From NCBI GenBank assembly GCA_036393295.1, contig DASWHF010000018.1:15123-79122 (forward strand): DNA of 64,000 nucleotides, given 5' to 3'. A program made the translations under genes and the position numbers. Positions 44,790 to 57,959 of the stretch are shown piece by piece. Position 1 is the stretch's first letter; each line of letters begins with the position of its first letter. Under the pieces are notes generated by a model, which ran no database searches, was not told the DNA's origin, and was given only the letters and a program-made list of their open reading frames with translations. Origin of the DNA: DASWHF01 sp036393295. Its GTDB lineage: Bacteria > Pseudomonadota > Gammaproteobacteria > Acidiferrobacterales > UBA6901.

Positions 44790-45449
44790 TCATGCCGGCT
44801 CGTCGCGTACCAGCGGTACGAAGGTCACCAGATCGAGGCGCTCGGTGCTGAGGTCATGTTCGCCCCGCGTGACGAGCAGCAGTTCCTGGGCGCGCCCGCC
44901 GCCGATCGGAATCACCATGTGCCCACCCGGCTTGAGCTGGGCCAGCAGCGCCGGCGGAATCTCGCCCGGCGCCGCGGTGACCAGGATGCCGTCATACGGC
45001 GCAAAGTCCGGCCAGCCGTCGCCGCCGTCGGCCTGCCGCAGGCGGAAATTACGATAGCCGAGATCCTGCAGGCGCCGCCGCGCCTGCTGCAGCAGCGGAT
45101 CGAGCCGCTCCACGGAATAGACCTGATCGACCAGCGCGCACAGGATCGCCGTCTGGTAACCGGAGCCGGTGCCGATCTCGAGGACCCTTTCGGGCCGGCC
45201 GCCGGCCAGCAGCGCCTCGGTCATGCGCGCGACGATATACGGCTGCGAGATGGTCTGGCTCATGCCGATCGGCAAGGCGGTGTCCTCGTAGGCGCGGGTT
45301 GCGAGCGCCTCGTCGACAAACAGATGGCGCGGGATGTTGAGCATGGCCGCCAGCACGCGCTCGTCGCGGATCCCCTCCTCGCGCAGCCGCCGAATAAGGC
45401 GTTCGCGTGTGCGCTGCGAGGTCATGCCGATGCCCTGGAACACGCTCAT
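44790..45449 (-). CDS. pcm: Protein-L-isoaspartate O-methyltransferase
   Basis: It repairs isoaspartyl damage in ageing proteins by SAM-dependent methylation. The 219-aa product has [18 protein letters not shown], the SAM motif [15 protein letters not shown], and [15 protein letters not shown]. The ATG at 45449 overlaps the surE stop by 4 nt. The surE-pcm-nlpD-rpoS order is the classic stationary-phase survival cluster. Confidence 0.96.
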   Translation of the reverse strand: MSVFQGIGMTSQRTRERLIRRLREEGIRDERVLAAMLNIPRHLFVDEALATRAYEDTALPIGMSQTISQPYIVARMTEALLAGGRPERVLEIGTGSGYQTAILCALVDQVYSVERLDPLLQQARRRLQDLGYRNFRLRQADGGDGWPDFAPYDGILVTAAPGEIPPALLAQLKPGGHMVIPIGGGRAQELLLVTRGEHDLSTERLDLVTFVPLVRDEPA

Positions 45450-46204
45450 GCCCCGACGCCTCCCTTGCCCAGCCAGGAGGCCACCTGATCGAGCGCCGCG
45501 TAGCGCGTCAAGTCGACCTGCAGCGGCGTGATCGAGACGACACACCGCCGCACCGCATGAAAGTCGGTGCCGGGGCCGGCGTCGGCCTCGGCGCCCGGTG
45601 CCCCGACCCAGTAGATCGGATTGCCGTGCGGATCGGCGGCACGCACCACCGGCTCGGCCTTGTGCCGATGGCCCAGGCGCGTCGCCTCGTAGCCGGCGAT
45701 GGCGTCGAGCGCCACGTCCGGCACGTTGACGTTCAAAATGGTATCGGCCGGCAGCGGATCGCTCTGCAGGCGTTCGAGCAGCTTCAGCACGACCGCGGCC
45801 GCGGTCGCGTAGTGCCGGCCGTCCTTGCCGACCAGCGAGACGGCGATCGCCGGCAGTCCCATGTTACGCCCCTCCATGGCCGCCGCCACCGTGCCGGAAT
45901 AGATCACGTCGTCGCCGAGATTGGCGCCGCGATTGATGCCGGCGATCACCATGTCCGGCTCGGCCGGCAGGAGCCCCGTGATCGCCAGGTGCACGCAATC
46001 GGTCGGGGTGCCGTCGACGTAGTAGAACCCGTTGGCGCCCTGCTGGACGCGCAACGGCCGGGTCAAGGTGAGGGAATTGCTGGCACCGCTGCGATCGCGT
46101 TCCGGCGCCACGACATCCACCTCGGCATGGCGCCGGAGGGCCTCCGCCAGGCAGGCCAGGCCGGGCGCCAGGTAGCCGTCGTCGTTGCTCAGCAATATTC
46201 GCAT
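45446..46204 (-). CDS. surE: 5'/3'-nucleotidase SurE
   Basis: This metal-dependent nucleotidase and exopolyphosphatase supports stationary-phase survival. The 252-aa product begins [16 protein letters not shown] with the paired metal-binding aspartates, followed by [28 protein letters not shown], and the metal-site Asn in [20 protein letters not shown]. Coupled to pcm by overlap. Confidence 0.96.
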   Translation of the reverse strand: MRILLSNDDGYLAPGLACLAEALRRHAEVDVVAPERDRSGASNSLTLTRPLRVQQGANGFYYVDGTPTDCVHLAITGLLPAEPDMVIAGINRGANLGDDVIYSGTVAAAMEGRNMGLPAIAVSLVGKDGRHYATAAAVVLKLLERLQSDPLPADTILNVNVPDVALDAIAGYEATRLGHRHKAEPVVRAADPHGNPIYWVGAPGAEADAGPGTDFHAVRRCVVSITPLQVDLTRYAALDQVASWLGKGGVGA

Positions 46205-46312
46205 GACGCGCGGAAGATACAGAAAACCGGGAGGGAAACCAATAGATTGCGCTTCCGATCGGCGTCCGGGCCGGCCGGGCGCGTGCCGCGTCAGTCCGGG
46301 GTGCGTACCGCG

Positions 46313-48082
46313 TCAGCGATCAGGTCGTTTGGGCGGCGCGGCCGCGCCCTGCCGGTAACCGCGCCACAGTCCTTCGAAAAAGTGGCGGGCATTGATGCCC
46401 AGCGTGCGGGTGCGGTAACCGCCCTCCTGCACGACCAGCGTCGGCAGGCCGACGGCCCCGATCGCGTCGCCGTTGCGCTCGAAGTCCGGGGACTTGAGCG
46501 GCCAGGAGCCGGTCGGATCGCCCTTGGCCGTGTCCAGGCCCAGGCACAGCACCAGGAACTGCGGCTTGTAGTCCTTGATGCGCTTGAGCGCGCGCGTGAG
46601 CGTGGCCTGGTAGCGCTCGACGGTGATCTGCTCGGGCAGCGGATAATTGACGTTATAGCCCTCGCCGGCGCCGCGCCCGCGCTCGTCCTCGAACCCGCTG
46701 AAGTGCGGATAGACGTAATTCGGATGGCCGTGCAGCGAAAGCGTCAACACATCGGCACGTTCGTAAAAAATCTCCTGAGTGCCGTTGCCGTGGTGATAGT
46801 CGATGTCGAGCACCGCGACGCGGCCGATCTGGCTGAGATAATTGGCCGCGACCGCGGCGGAGTTGAAGTAACAGAAGCCGCCGAACGCGCGGCGTTCGGC
46901 GTGGTGCCCGGGCGGCCGCACCAGCGCATAGGCGAAGTGCCGGCCGGCGGCGATCAGCTCGGCGCCGGTCATGGCGCAATCCACCGCGCGCCGCGCCGCC
47001 AGGTAGGCGTTGTGATTGAGCGGCGTGAACGGGTCGATGCAGTAATAGCCGGCGCGCAGCGGCATGCTCTTCGGCGGCCGCGCGGTATTGCGGACCGGAA
47101 AGACCTCGGGATAGATGGACTTGCCGGGCGGCATGCCGACGCAGGCATTGCGCAGATAGCTCACGTAATCCTTGTCGTGCACGGCGGTGATGTACTTCTC
47201 GGCGAAGGATTTCGGCTCGACGGTCTTGAACAAGGTGGTCTTCTGGAGCTCCTTGAGGATCGAGGCGGCGCGCACCGGCGCCTCCAAATAGCCGCGCTCG
47301 CGCACGTGATGGATCTCGTGCTTGTCGTTGACGATCAGCGCGATCGGCTGGCTGACGGACTCGGCCGGCAGCGCGCGCGGGAAGCCGCGGCGCGTGTAGC
47401 GCGGCGCGCGCAGCACCACCGGGTCGTCCTGGAACGAGGTGACCACGGCGGCGATGTACTCGGGCGTGCACAGGTCACCGTACTTGCGCTCGAGGATGGC
47501 GCGCACGATCCGGCGCGCGGTGTCGCGCCCGAGCTGCACGTCGCGTCCCAGGCCGTCGAACATCAGATAGTACAGATTCAGATCGTTCGGTTTCACCGGC
47601 ATGGTGTAGGCGTTGTTGACGATCGGCCGCACCCCGTAGCGCTCGTAGAAGCGCATCCGGGCGACCGCCTGCTTGAGGATCGCCGGATCGGGATTGAGGT
47701 GCGGCTCGTCGGCGCGGCACTCGAAGAAGATGCCGATCGCCTCGAGCGACAACGCCTCCTCGCGCAGCCGCTCGTACAGCACGCTGCCGATACCGCCGCC
47801 GGTCTTGCCGGGCGCCGCCGACAGCAGGTCCAGGTAGCAGCACTTGAGATCGGCCATGTGCAGCAGCAGGGCGAACCCCTTGACGTTCGCCTGCGTGTCC
47901 TCGGCCACGAACAGGATCGACCGGTACTTGAAGCGCAGCGGGTCCTCGAGCTGGCGCGGCAGCCGGTCGATGTCCTCCTGGCGGATAGTCGGGAATTGGC
48001 GCGGCAGGATCTCGGCGACCTGGGCAAGGGCGTGGCGATTGGCCGGCGAGGTGGTGTCGTGGATTTTTCTGATGCGGAACAA
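46313..48082 (-). CDS. GNAT acetyltransferase - histone-deacetylase-family fusion protein
   Basis: The TTG at 48082 with GGGGAAA upstream gives 589 aa. Residues about 1-190 resemble a GNAT acyltransferase (ILFVAEDTQANVKGFALLLH and GGGIGSVLYERLREEALSLE). Residues about 260-585 form a class II-type deacetylase / acetylpolyamine amidohydrolase with intact zinc-site motifs: ALVRPPGHHAERRAFGGFCY, VLDIDYHHGNGTQEIFY, and a Gly-Gly-Tyr near the end (QEGGYRTRT). One chain thus combines a predicted acetyl-adding and a predicted acetyl-removing enzyme. The deacetylase domain appears active; the substrate may be polyamine or protein lysine. It is divergent from the GGDEF/EAL gene. Confidence 0.85.
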   Translation of the reverse strand: MFRIRKIHDTTSPANRHALAQVAEILPRQFPTIRQEDIDRLPRQLEDPLRFKYRSILFVAEDTQANVKGFALLLHMADLKCCYLDLLSAAPGKTGGGIGSVLYERLREEALSLEAIGIFFECRADEPHLNPDPAILKQAVARMRFYERYGVRPIVNNAYTMPVKPNDLNLYYLMFDGLGRDVQLGRDTARRIVRAILERKYGDLCTPEYIAAVVTSFQDDPVVLRAPRYTRRGFPRALPAESVSQPIALIVNDKHEIHHVRERGYLEAPVRAASILKELQKTTLFKTVEPKSFAEKYITAVHDKDYVSYLRNACVGMPPGKSIYPEVFPVRNTARPPKSMPLRAGYYCIDPFTPLNHNAYLAARRAVDCAMTGAELIAAGRHFAYALVRPPGHHAERRAFGGFCYFNSAAVAANYLSQIGRVAVLDIDYHHGNGTQEIFYERADVLTLSLHGHPNYVYPHFSGFEDERGRGAGEGYNVNYPLPEQITVERYQATLTRALKRIKDYKPQFLVLCLGLDTAKGDPTGSWPLKSPDFERNGDAIGAVGLPTLVVQEGGYRTRTLGINARHFFEGLWRGYRQGAAAPPKRPDR

Positions 48083-50743
48083 ACGGCTTTCCCCGGTCGG
48101 CCGGCCCCGATCCGCGGGGCGCGCTGCGCGCCCATAATAGGGGCTGCGCGCCGCACCTGACAACCCGGCCGGGGCCAATGCCGCCAGACTGGCCCGTAGT
48201 TTGCATCTACACTTGGAGTATCGGCAGGGAACGCACCGACCGAGGGCTCGGGCGGACCAGCTTCTCCAGGAATATCGAATCCGGCGCCACCGGAGCACCG
48301 TCACCGAAGTCCGGTGAGTGCCACGTGGGCGCCGCTGCCCAGGCCGAAACCGCCTTGTCGAGCACTGCAGCCAGACCGGACCCCAGCGACCGCACACCGG
48401 CGCGTACCGACCAGGTGCTGGCCGAGCAACTGCGTTTGATCTTCTCGCAGGCGCCGGCGGCGCTGCTCATCACCTGCTTCAGCATTGCAACCGTGCTGAC
48501 GCTGCTTTGGCGGGTCACGCCGCATACGCCGCTCATCGCCTGGGGCGGGTTTGCGCTCGCCGTTACCGCCGGCCGTTTCCTGCTGGTCGAGCTCTACCGC
48601 CGGCGCCGGCCGTCGGCGGCGGCGCGCGTCTGGCTGCGCCGTTACCTGGCCGGCGCGGCCGCCGGCGGCTCGGTGTTCGGCGCGGCCGCGGCCCTGATCC
48701 CCCTGACGCCGTCGCCGGCCCACCAGGTGCTGCTGATCTTCGTGATCGGCGGCATGGCCGGCGGCGCCATCTCATCGATGAGCGCTATCCTGCCGGCCTA
48801 TATCAGCTTCGCGCTGCTGGCCATCGTGCCGCTGGTCGCGGCCATGCTGCACCAGGGCGGCGAAGTGTACTCCGCCATCTCCATCCTGCTGGCGCTGTAC
48901 GCGGTGTTCATGATCGGCGCCGCGCGCCAGGTGAATCGCAGCGTCCTGCGCTCCCTCGGCCTCGCCTTCGACAACGACCAACTGGTCACGACGCTGTCGG
49001 CGGCCCACGCCCAGGCCGAGACCATCAACCGCGACCTGCAGGAGGCCGTGCACCAACAGCGCCTGGCGCGCGAGGCGCTGTTCCAGGAGAAGGAGCGCGC
49101 CCAGGTGACGCTCGAGTCCATCGGTGACGCGGTGATCACCACCGACGTGAACGGCAGGATCGACTACCTCAATCCGGTGGCGGCCTCCCTGACCGGCTGG
49201 TCGCAGGACGAGGCGCGCGGCCGGCACTTGGACGAGATCCTGCGGCTGGTCGATGAGTCGACCGACGGCGCCATCGACGCGGTGTTCCAGCGCTGCCTGA
49301 GCCTCGATCCGCGCGACCGCGTCTGCGGCGAGACCCTGGTGGTGCACCGCGACGGCGACACCCGGCACGCCATCGAGATCACCGCCTCGGCGATCCGCGA
49401 CCGTGCCGGCGCGATCGCCGGCAGCGTGCTGGTATTCCACGACGTCACCGAGCTGCGCGGGCTGGCGCGGCAGATGAGCTACCAGGCGAGCCACGACGCG
49501 CTCACCGGCCTGATCAACCGCCGCGAGTTCGACGCGCGCCTGGAGGCCGCGCTCGCCGCGGTGCGCCAGCACGGCCGGCATCACGCGCTCATGTACATCG
49601 ACCTCGACCAGTTCAAGATCGTCAACGACAGCTGCGGCCACCTCGCCGGCGACGAGCTGCTCAAGCAGCTCGCCGAGCTGCTGCAGGCGACGATCCGCGA
49701 CAACGACGTCCTGGCGCGCCTCGGCGGCGACGAGTTCGGCGTGCTGCTCCAGGGCTGCACGCTCGACAACGCGCTGCCGATCGCCGAGAAGCTGTTGCGG
49801 ATCGTGCACGAGTTCCATTTCGTCTGGGAGGGCCGGAGCTTCGACGTCGGCATGAGCATCGGCCTGGTGCCGCTGACCGCCGACCTGCACGACCGCGCCG
49901 AGCTGCTGCGCGCCGCCGACGCCGCCTGCTACGTCGCCAAGGACGAGGGCCGCAACCGCATCCACGTCTATCTGCGCGACGACCAGACCATCGCCCAGCG
50001 CCACGGCGAGATGCAATGGCTGCAACGCATCAAGCAGGCGCTGGCCGAGGACGAGTTCGAGCTGCACTACCAACCGGTGGTGCCGATCGACGCCGGCGGC
50101 GGCCTGCCCTCGCACTGCGAGGTCCTGCTGCGGATGCGCGACGCCGGCGGCCGCCTCATTCCACCGTTGACCTTCCTGCCGGCCGCCGAGCGCTACCAGC
50201 TGATGCCGCAGATCGATCGCTGGGTGGTGAGCAAGGTGCTGGGCACCCTGAGCGCCGGCGGCTCGGTGCTGGGCGACTATGACATCTGCGCCATCAACCT
50301 CTCCGGCCAGTCGCTGGGCGACGAGGATTTTCTGGATTTCGTGCTGCTGGAGCTGGCCGAGGCCGGATTGGCGCCGGAACGTCTGTGCTTCGAGATCACC
50401 GAGACCGCGGCGATCGCCAATTTCCAGCGCGCCAGCCAGTTCGTCACGCGGCTGCGCGCGATGGGCTGCCGTTTCGCGCTCGACGACTTCGGCTCGGGCC
50501 TGAGCTCGTTCGGCTATCTCAAGAGCCTGCCGGTGGACTACCTCAAGATCGACGGGCGCTTCGTGCGCGACATCGTCGACGATCGGACCGACCGCACCAT
50601 GGTCGAGGCGGTCAACCGCATCGGCCATGTCATGGGCAAACAGACCATCGCCGAGTTCGTCGAGAACGACGCGATTCTCGCGCTGCTGCGCGAACTGGGC
50701 GTCGATTACGCCCAGGGCTACGGCATCGCCATGCCGCAGCCGG

Positions 50744-52081
<1,338 letters not shown>

Positions 52082-52161
52082 GCGTCTCCCGGATGGCGAG
52101 TGCGTCGTGCGGCGCTCAGGCGATGTGGCATGGCGCGACATCGCCGGTGGTTTACGGAAAC

Positions 52162-52241
<80 letters not shown>

Positions 52242-52328
52242 GACAGCGAATGCTCGACTCCGCGGCCCGAGCGGGCCGTGGGGCGCATAGGATAACCGAG
52301 AAACCGGCCGGGACAAAGAAAGACGGCG

Positions 52329-52685
52329 TCAGGCCTTGAGCAGCTTGAGGACGTCCTCGAGCTCCTCGATGAGCTGCTTGATGACCTGGGCGCGATGGTT
52401 CGGGTCGTTGAGGTCGTTCTCGACCACCAGCTTGTTGCGCGCGCCGCTGATGGTGAAGCCCTCGACGTACAACAGGCTGCGGATCTGGCGGATCAGCATC
52501 ACGTCGTGGCGCTGGTAATAGCGACGGTTGCCGCGCCGCTTGACCGGCTTGAGCTGCGGGAATTCCTGCTCCCAGTAGCGCAGCACATGCGGCTTCACCC
52601 CGCACAAGTCGCTTACTTCACCGATGGTGAAATAGCGCTTGCTGGGGATCGGCGGCAGCTCAAGATTGTCCGCGGGATCCAGCAT
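52329..52685 (-). CDS. MerR-family transcriptional regulator linked to ihfA
   Basis: The 118-aa product has an N-terminal winged helix ([25 protein letters not shown]) and a C-terminal helical region ([20 protein letters not shown]) without metal-binding cysteines. A MerR-like protein of this size directly follows ihfA in many gammaproteobacteria; its targets are unknown. Its start lies within ihfA, overlapping by 26 nt. Confidence 0.92.
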   Translation of the reverse strand: MLDPADNLELPPIPSKRYFTIGEVSDLCGVKPHVLRYWEQEFPQLKPVKRRGNRRYYQRHDVMLIRQIRSLLYVEGFTISGARNKLVVENDLNDPNHRAQVIKQLIEELEDVLKLLKA

Positions 52686-52965
52686 TCAGGTCTACCCGTT
52701 CTTTTAGTTTGTGGCTGGCCCGAAAAGTGACCACGCGCCGCGCCGAGATCGGAATTTCCTCCCCGGTCTTGGGATTGCGCCCCGGGCGCGGGTTCTTCTT
52801 CCGCAACCCGAAGTTCCCGAAGCCGGACAGCTTGACCGGTTCGCCGTTCTCGAGCGTCTCGCGTATCTTTTCGAAAAAGAGTTCGACGAACTCCTTCGCC
52901 TCCCGCTTGTTCAACCCCAACTCATTAAAAAGCGCTTCGGCCAGGTCGGCCTTGGTCAACGCCAT
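52660..52965 (-). CDS. ihfA: Integration host factor subunit alpha
   Basis: The 101-aa HU/IHF-family protein bends DNA as a heterodimer with IhfB. It shows [46 protein letters not shown] with the proline that intercalates in DNA, and RRVVTFRAS. It follows pheT at 18 nt, the conserved pheST-ihfA arrangement. Confidence 0.97.
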   Translation of the reverse strand: MALTKADLAEALFNELGLNKREAKEFVELFFEKIRETLENGEPVKLSGFGNFGLRKKNPRPGRNPKTGEEIPISARRVVTFRASHKLKERVDLNAGSRGQS

Positions 52966-52983
52966 GGATCGCGTCCTTCTTGC

Positions 52984-55374
52984 TTATTGTCTAAGGGTAG
53001 CCCCCATTGTGGAACTCAGGGCCTGAATCAACTGCTTCATCAAGGCCTCGACCTCCGCTTCTCTAAGAGTGCGCGAAGAGTCCTGGAAGGTCAAGCCCAG
53101 GGCCAAACTTTTTCTTCCGGAATCAATACCTTCGCCGCGATATTCGTCAAAAAGCTGAAGGTTTGTCAGCAATTCCCCGGCAGTTTGCCGGATACCGTCG
53201 AGAACCCGGGCCGCCGGTATGCCGATATCCACCACCAGCGCGAGGTCGCGACGGATGGCCGGGAAGCGCGAAATCTCGCGAAAACATGGCACAGTCGCCC
53301 GCGTCAGCGTGTCCAGATCGAGCTCGAACAGGAAAACCGGACGGTCGATCGCCAACTTCACGGCAATCGCCGGATGCAGGCGGCCGAGCACGCCGATCTG
53401 GCCCGGATTTTGCCCATCGGCGGTTCGAATTTCCGCGGTCTGTCCGGGGTGCAGCGCCGGGTGCTCGAACGGCAGGAAACGAAATCCCGCGCCCTGCCCG
53501 CCGGCCGCCAACAGCACCTCGACATCGCCCTTGGCGTCGTGGAAATCCACCGGACGGGCCGCCAACCCCCACTGCCGGGAATAGGCGTCGCCCGTCACGA
53601 GCCCGGCGATCACCGCCGGTTCGCGGGTCTGGCCACCCTCGGGCACGAATCGCCGGCCGATCTCGAACAGCCGCACGCGCTCCTGCTGGCGGTTGAGGTT
53701 GTGCCGCAACACCTGGAGGAGCCCCGGCCACAGGCCGAGGCGCATGACCGCCAGGTCGGAGGCGATTGGATTGGTCAGCGCCACCGGCTGCACGCCGGGA
53801 TGAGTCAGTTCCTGGACCGCGGGATCGACGAAGCTATAGGTGATCGCCTCCTGGTAATCCCGATCGATCAGAATATCGCGCAGACGCGCCGCCTCCAGCC
53901 GTCCCTCGGGCAGCGCGCCCGGGGACAGGACCGCTTTCGGCCGGGTCACCGGCAGCTTTTCGTAACCGGTCAGGCGCGCGATCTCTTCGATGAGATCGCA
54001 CTCGCCCTGCAGGTCGAAGCGCCAGGACGGCGGCGTCACGCGCCAGCCCTGTCCGGTGCGGACGGCCCGGAGCCCGAGGCGCTTGAACGTCGCGGCGATG
54101 TCCTTGGCGGGGATGTCGATGCCGAGCAGACGCGCGACGCGCGCCGACCGCAGGGCGATGGCGCGGCGTTTCGGCAGCTGTGCGCCGGCCCGCTGCTCCA
54201 CCACCGGCCCCGGGCACCCGCCGACGATCTGCGTCAGCAGCGCCGTGGCGCGCTCCAGCGCCCGGCGCTGCAAGTCCGGATCCACGCCGCGCTCGAAGCG
54301 GTGCGAGGACTCGGTATGCAGGCCGAGGGCGCGGGCGCGCGGGCCGATGGCCTGCGGCCGGAACCAGGCGCTTTCGAGAAAAATATTCGTGGTGCCGGCC
54401 TCAACCGCCGAGTCCTGGCCGCCCATAATGCCGGCCAGTGCCAGCGGCCGCTTGCTGTCCGCGATCAGCAGCGTGCCGGCCGGCGGTTTGATGGTCGTGC
54501 CGTCGAGCAGCGCCAGCGATTCGCCGGCGCGCGCCGCGCGCACCACGATGCCGCCGGAGAGCGCGTCGAGATCGAAGGCGTGCATCGGCTGGCCGAGCTC
54601 GAGCATGACATAGTTGGTCACGTCGACCACCGGATGGATGCTGCGCACGCCGGCACGCCGCAGCCGCTCGCGCATCCACCACGGCGTGCGCGCCCGCGGA
54701 TCGATTCCCTCGATCACGCGTCCCGCGTAACGCGGGCAGTCGGCCTTGGCCTGTAACGTCAGCGTGACGCGCTTCGTGCCGCGCACCGCCGCCGCTTTGA
54801 TCGGCGGCGACTTGACGGCGACGCCGGTCAGCGCCGACAGCTCGCGCGCCAGGCCGGCGACGCTCAGGCAGTCGGCGCGGTTCGGCGTCAGGTCGATCTC
54901 GAGCTGGTGGTCGTCGAGCCGCAGGGCCTGCGTCAGCGGCGTGCCGGGCCGCAGGCCGGCGTCCAGCTCCAACAGTCCGCCTGCGTCCTCGTCGAGTCCA
55001 AGCTCGGCCGCCGAACACAACATGCCGGCCGATGCCACGCCGCGAATCTCCGTCGCCTCGATGCGCGTGCCGTCCGGCAGCGTCGCGCCGACCAGCGCCA
55101 CCGGCGCCTTGAGCCCGACGGCGGCGTTGTCCGCGCCGCAGACGATGGTCAGCGGTTTGGCCTTGCCGACCTGCACCTCGCAGACCCATAGCCGGTCGGC
55201 CTGCGGGTGCGGCGCAACTTTGCGGATCTCACCGACCACGACGCGCTCGAGCGCCGGGGCGACCGGCGTGACCGCCCCGACCTCGAGCCCGGCCATGGTG
55301 AGACGCTCGGCCAGCTCGGCGGTCTTGAGCTTCACCGGCACCCATTCGCGCAGCCACTGTTCGCTGATTTTCAT
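52984..55374 (-). CDS. pheT: Phenylalanine--tRNA ligase beta subunit
   Basis: The 796-aa subunit has an N-terminal tRNA-binding EMAP-like domain (LTMAGLEVGAVTPV to about 150), B3/B4 editing domains, B5, a catalytic-like core (DLIEEIARLTGYEKLP) and the C-terminal anticodon-binding domain (FPAIRRDLALVVDIGI). It forms the alpha2-beta2 enzyme with PheS. Unusually, a CACGGGG repeat separates it from pheS by about 110 nt. Confidence 0.97.
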   Translation of the reverse strand: MKISEQWLREWVPVKLKTAELAERLTMAGLEVGAVTPVAPALERVVVGEIRKVAPHPQADRLWVCEVQVGKAKPLTIVCGADNAAVGLKAPVALVGATLPDGTRIEATEIRGVASAGMLCSAAELGLDEDAGGLLELDAGLRPGTPLTQALRLDDHQLEIDLTPNRADCLSVAGLARELSALTGVAVKSPPIKAAAVRGTKRVTLTLQAKADCPRYAGRVIEGIDPRARTPWWMRERLRRAGVRSIHPVVDVTNYVMLELGQPMHAFDLDALSGGIVVRAARAGESLALLDGTTIKPPAGTLLIADSKRPLALAGIMGGQDSAVEAGTTNIFLESAWFRPQAIGPRARALGLHTESSHRFERGVDPDLQRRALERATALLTQIVGGCPGPVVEQRAGAQLPKRRAIALRSARVARLLGIDIPAKDIAATFKRLGLRAVRTGQGWRVTPPSWRFDLQGECDLIEEIARLTGYEKLPVTRPKAVLSPGALPEGRLEAARLRDILIDRDYQEAITYSFVDPAVQELTHPGVQPVALTNPIASDLAVMRLGLWPGLLQVLRHNLNRQQERVRLFEIGRRFVPEGGQTREPAVIAGLVTGDAYSRQWGLAARPVDFHDAKGDVEVLLAAGGQGAGFRFLPFEHPALHPGQTAEIRTADGQNPGQIGVLGRLHPAIAVKLAIDRPVFLFELDLDTLTRATVPCFREISRFPAIRRDLALVVDIGIPAARVLDGIRQTAGELLTNLQLFDEYRGEGIDSGRKSLALGLTFQDSSRTLREAEVEALMKQLIQALSSTMGATLRQ

Positions 55375-55395
55375 AGTTCTATTATCTTTGTTTCT

Positions 55396-55475
55396 GCCAC
55401 GGGGGACACGGGGAACACGGGGAAAAATATTGTTTGAACATGACTTCTCCCCGTGTTCCCCGTGCCCCCCGTGGC
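55396..55475. repeat. CACGGGG hairpin repeat, copy 4 (inside the pheS-pheT operon)
   Basis: This 80-bp hairpin has arms starting GCCACGGGGGACACGGGGAA and the mirrored right arm, with a loop of roughly 23 nt. It occupies most of the space between the pheS stop (55484) and the pheT start (55374), genes that are normally separated by a few bases. Confidence 0.87.
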
Positions 55476-55483
55476 CAATCTGT

Positions 55484-56669
<1,186 letters not shown>

Positions 56670-56702
56670 CAACTCAGTCTTTCCGCGACCTCGACACGGA
56701 TC

Positions 56703-56745
56703 CGAAAAACAAAAAGGGAAAGGCCCAAGACCTTTCCCTCTTTGT
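56703..56745 (-). terminator. Intrinsic terminator or attenuator between rplT and pheS
   Basis: On the minus strand GGGAAAGG (56731-56738) pairs with CCTTTCCC (56716-56723) across a 7-nt loop and is followed directly by TTTTTGTTTTT, a classic Rho-independent terminator. It sits where the pheST attenuator lies in E. coli, but no phenylalanine-rich leader peptide precedes it. Confidence 0.8.
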
Positions 56746-56785
56746 GTTGCAAGCGTCCGCGCCCTTGAACGGGCGGCGGTTTCGC

Positions 56786-57145
56786 TCAGTGCGCGAGGCT
56801 GGCCTTGGCCTTCTCGGCGAGCTGAGAGAACGCCTGCTTATCGTGGATCGCCAGGTCCGACAGCAGCTTGCGGTCGATCTCGATCTCGGCGTTCTTCAGC
56901 CCGTTCATAAATCGGCTGTAGCTGAGACCGTATTCGCGCGCGGCCGCGTTGATGCGCGCGATCCACAGCGCGCGGAACTCGCGCTTGCGCACCCGGCGGT
57001 CGCGGTAAGCGTACTGGCCGGCCTTGTCGACCGCCTGCTTGGCGACGCGATACACCTTGCGCCGGGCGTTGTAATAGCCCTTGGCGCGACTGAGAACCTT
57101 CTTGTGGCGGGCCTTGGCGGTGACGCCGCGTTTGACGCGTGGCAT
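56786..57145 (-). CDS. rplT: Large ribosomal subunit protein bL20
   Basis: The 119-aa RNA-binding protein starts [20 protein letters not shown] and contains [20 protein letters not shown]. It is needed for 50S assembly and represses its own operon in E. coli by binding the mRNA. It follows rpmI at 15 nt. Confidence 0.98.
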   Translation of the reverse strand: MPRVKRGVTAKARHKKVLSRAKGYYNARRKVYRVAKQAVDKAGQYAYRDRRVRKREFRALWIARINAAAREYGLSYSRFMNGLKNAEIEIDRKLLSDLAIHDKQAFSQLAEKAKASLAH

Positions 57146-57160
57146 GGTGGCAGGCCCCCC

Positions 57161-57358
57161 TTACAGGTACGGCAGCAGGCGCCGGATACCGGCGACGTCG
57201 GACTCATGCACGTGCATGATGCCGCGCAGCTGGCGCTTGCGCTTGGTGGACTTCTTGGTCAGGATGTGGCGCACGTAGGCGTGGCCCGTCTTGTATCCGC
57301 CGCTGCCGGTCTTGCGAAAACGCTTGGCCGCGCCGCGGTTGGTCTTGATCTTCGGCAT
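57161..57358 (-). CDS. rpmI: Large ribosomal subunit protein bL35
   Basis: The 65-aa basic protein starts [20 protein letters not shown], the invariant family N-terminus; a longer frame adds 12 non-family residues. It lies between infC and rplT in the IF3-L35-L20 operon. Confidence 0.97.
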   Translation of the reverse strand: MPKIKTNRGAAKRFRKTGSGGYKTGHAYVRHILTKKSTKRKRQLRGIMHVHESDVAGIRRLLPYL

Positions 57359-57441
57359 TACACTCACACTCCGCATTCTCACGCATGTCGCCATGCGTTA
57401 CTGGTTTGATTTAATAAGAAACCGGCGAACACCCGCCGGTT

Positions 57442-57957
57442 TCAGCGTTTCGGGTTGATGACCATCACCATCTGCCGGCCCTCGAGACGCGGGTACTGTT
57501 CCACCGTACCGTAGTCCGCGAGGTCGGCCTCGACCCGCTTCAGGAGCTGAAACCCGAGCTCCTGATGGGCCATCTCGCGGCCGCGAAACCGCAGGGTGAT
57601 CTTGGCCTTGTCCCCGTTCTCCAGGAAACGTATCAGGTTGCGTAGTTTGACCTGATAATCCCCGATGTCCGTCCCGGGACGGAACTTCACTTCCTTGACT
57701 TGAATCTGCTTCTGCTTGCGCTTGGCGGCATGCCGGCGCTTGCTTTCTTCGTACTGGAACTTGCCGTAATTCATGATACGGCAAACCGGCGGCGACACGT
57801 TCGGCGAAATCTCCACCAGATCGAGTCCCGCCTCCTCGGCCATCTTCTTGGCCTCCGCGGATGAAACCACGCCTATCTGGTCACCGTCGACGCCGATCAG
57901 TCTGACATTCGGCGCCGTGATCTGGTCGTTCAGGCGCGTCTCTTTATCTTGAGCGAT
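57442..57957 (-). CDS. infC: Translation initiation factor IF-3 with ATC start codon
   Basis: The first in-frame ATG (57870) would cut off 29 conserved residues. Upstream codons read [20 protein letters not shown], the normal IF-3 N-terminus, beginning with ATC at 57957, with GGAG 8 nt before it. E. coli infC likewise uses a rare start (AUU), and IF-3 represses initiation at it, giving autoregulation. The 171-aa product has the N-domain ([11 protein letters not shown] and [20 protein letters not shown]) and the C-domain ([14 protein letters not shown]). The thrS stop lies 2 nt from the start, inside the ribosome-binding region. Confidence 0.93.
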   Translation of the reverse strand: MAQDKETRLNDQITAPNVRLIGVDGDQIGVVSSAEAKKMAEEAGLDLVEISPNVSPPVCRIMNYGKFQYEESKRRHAAKRKQKQIQVKEVKFRPGTDIGDYQVKLRNLIRFLENGDKAKITLRFRGREMAHQELGFQLLKRVEADLADYGTVEQYPRLEGRQMVMVINPKR

Positions 57958-57959
57958 GT

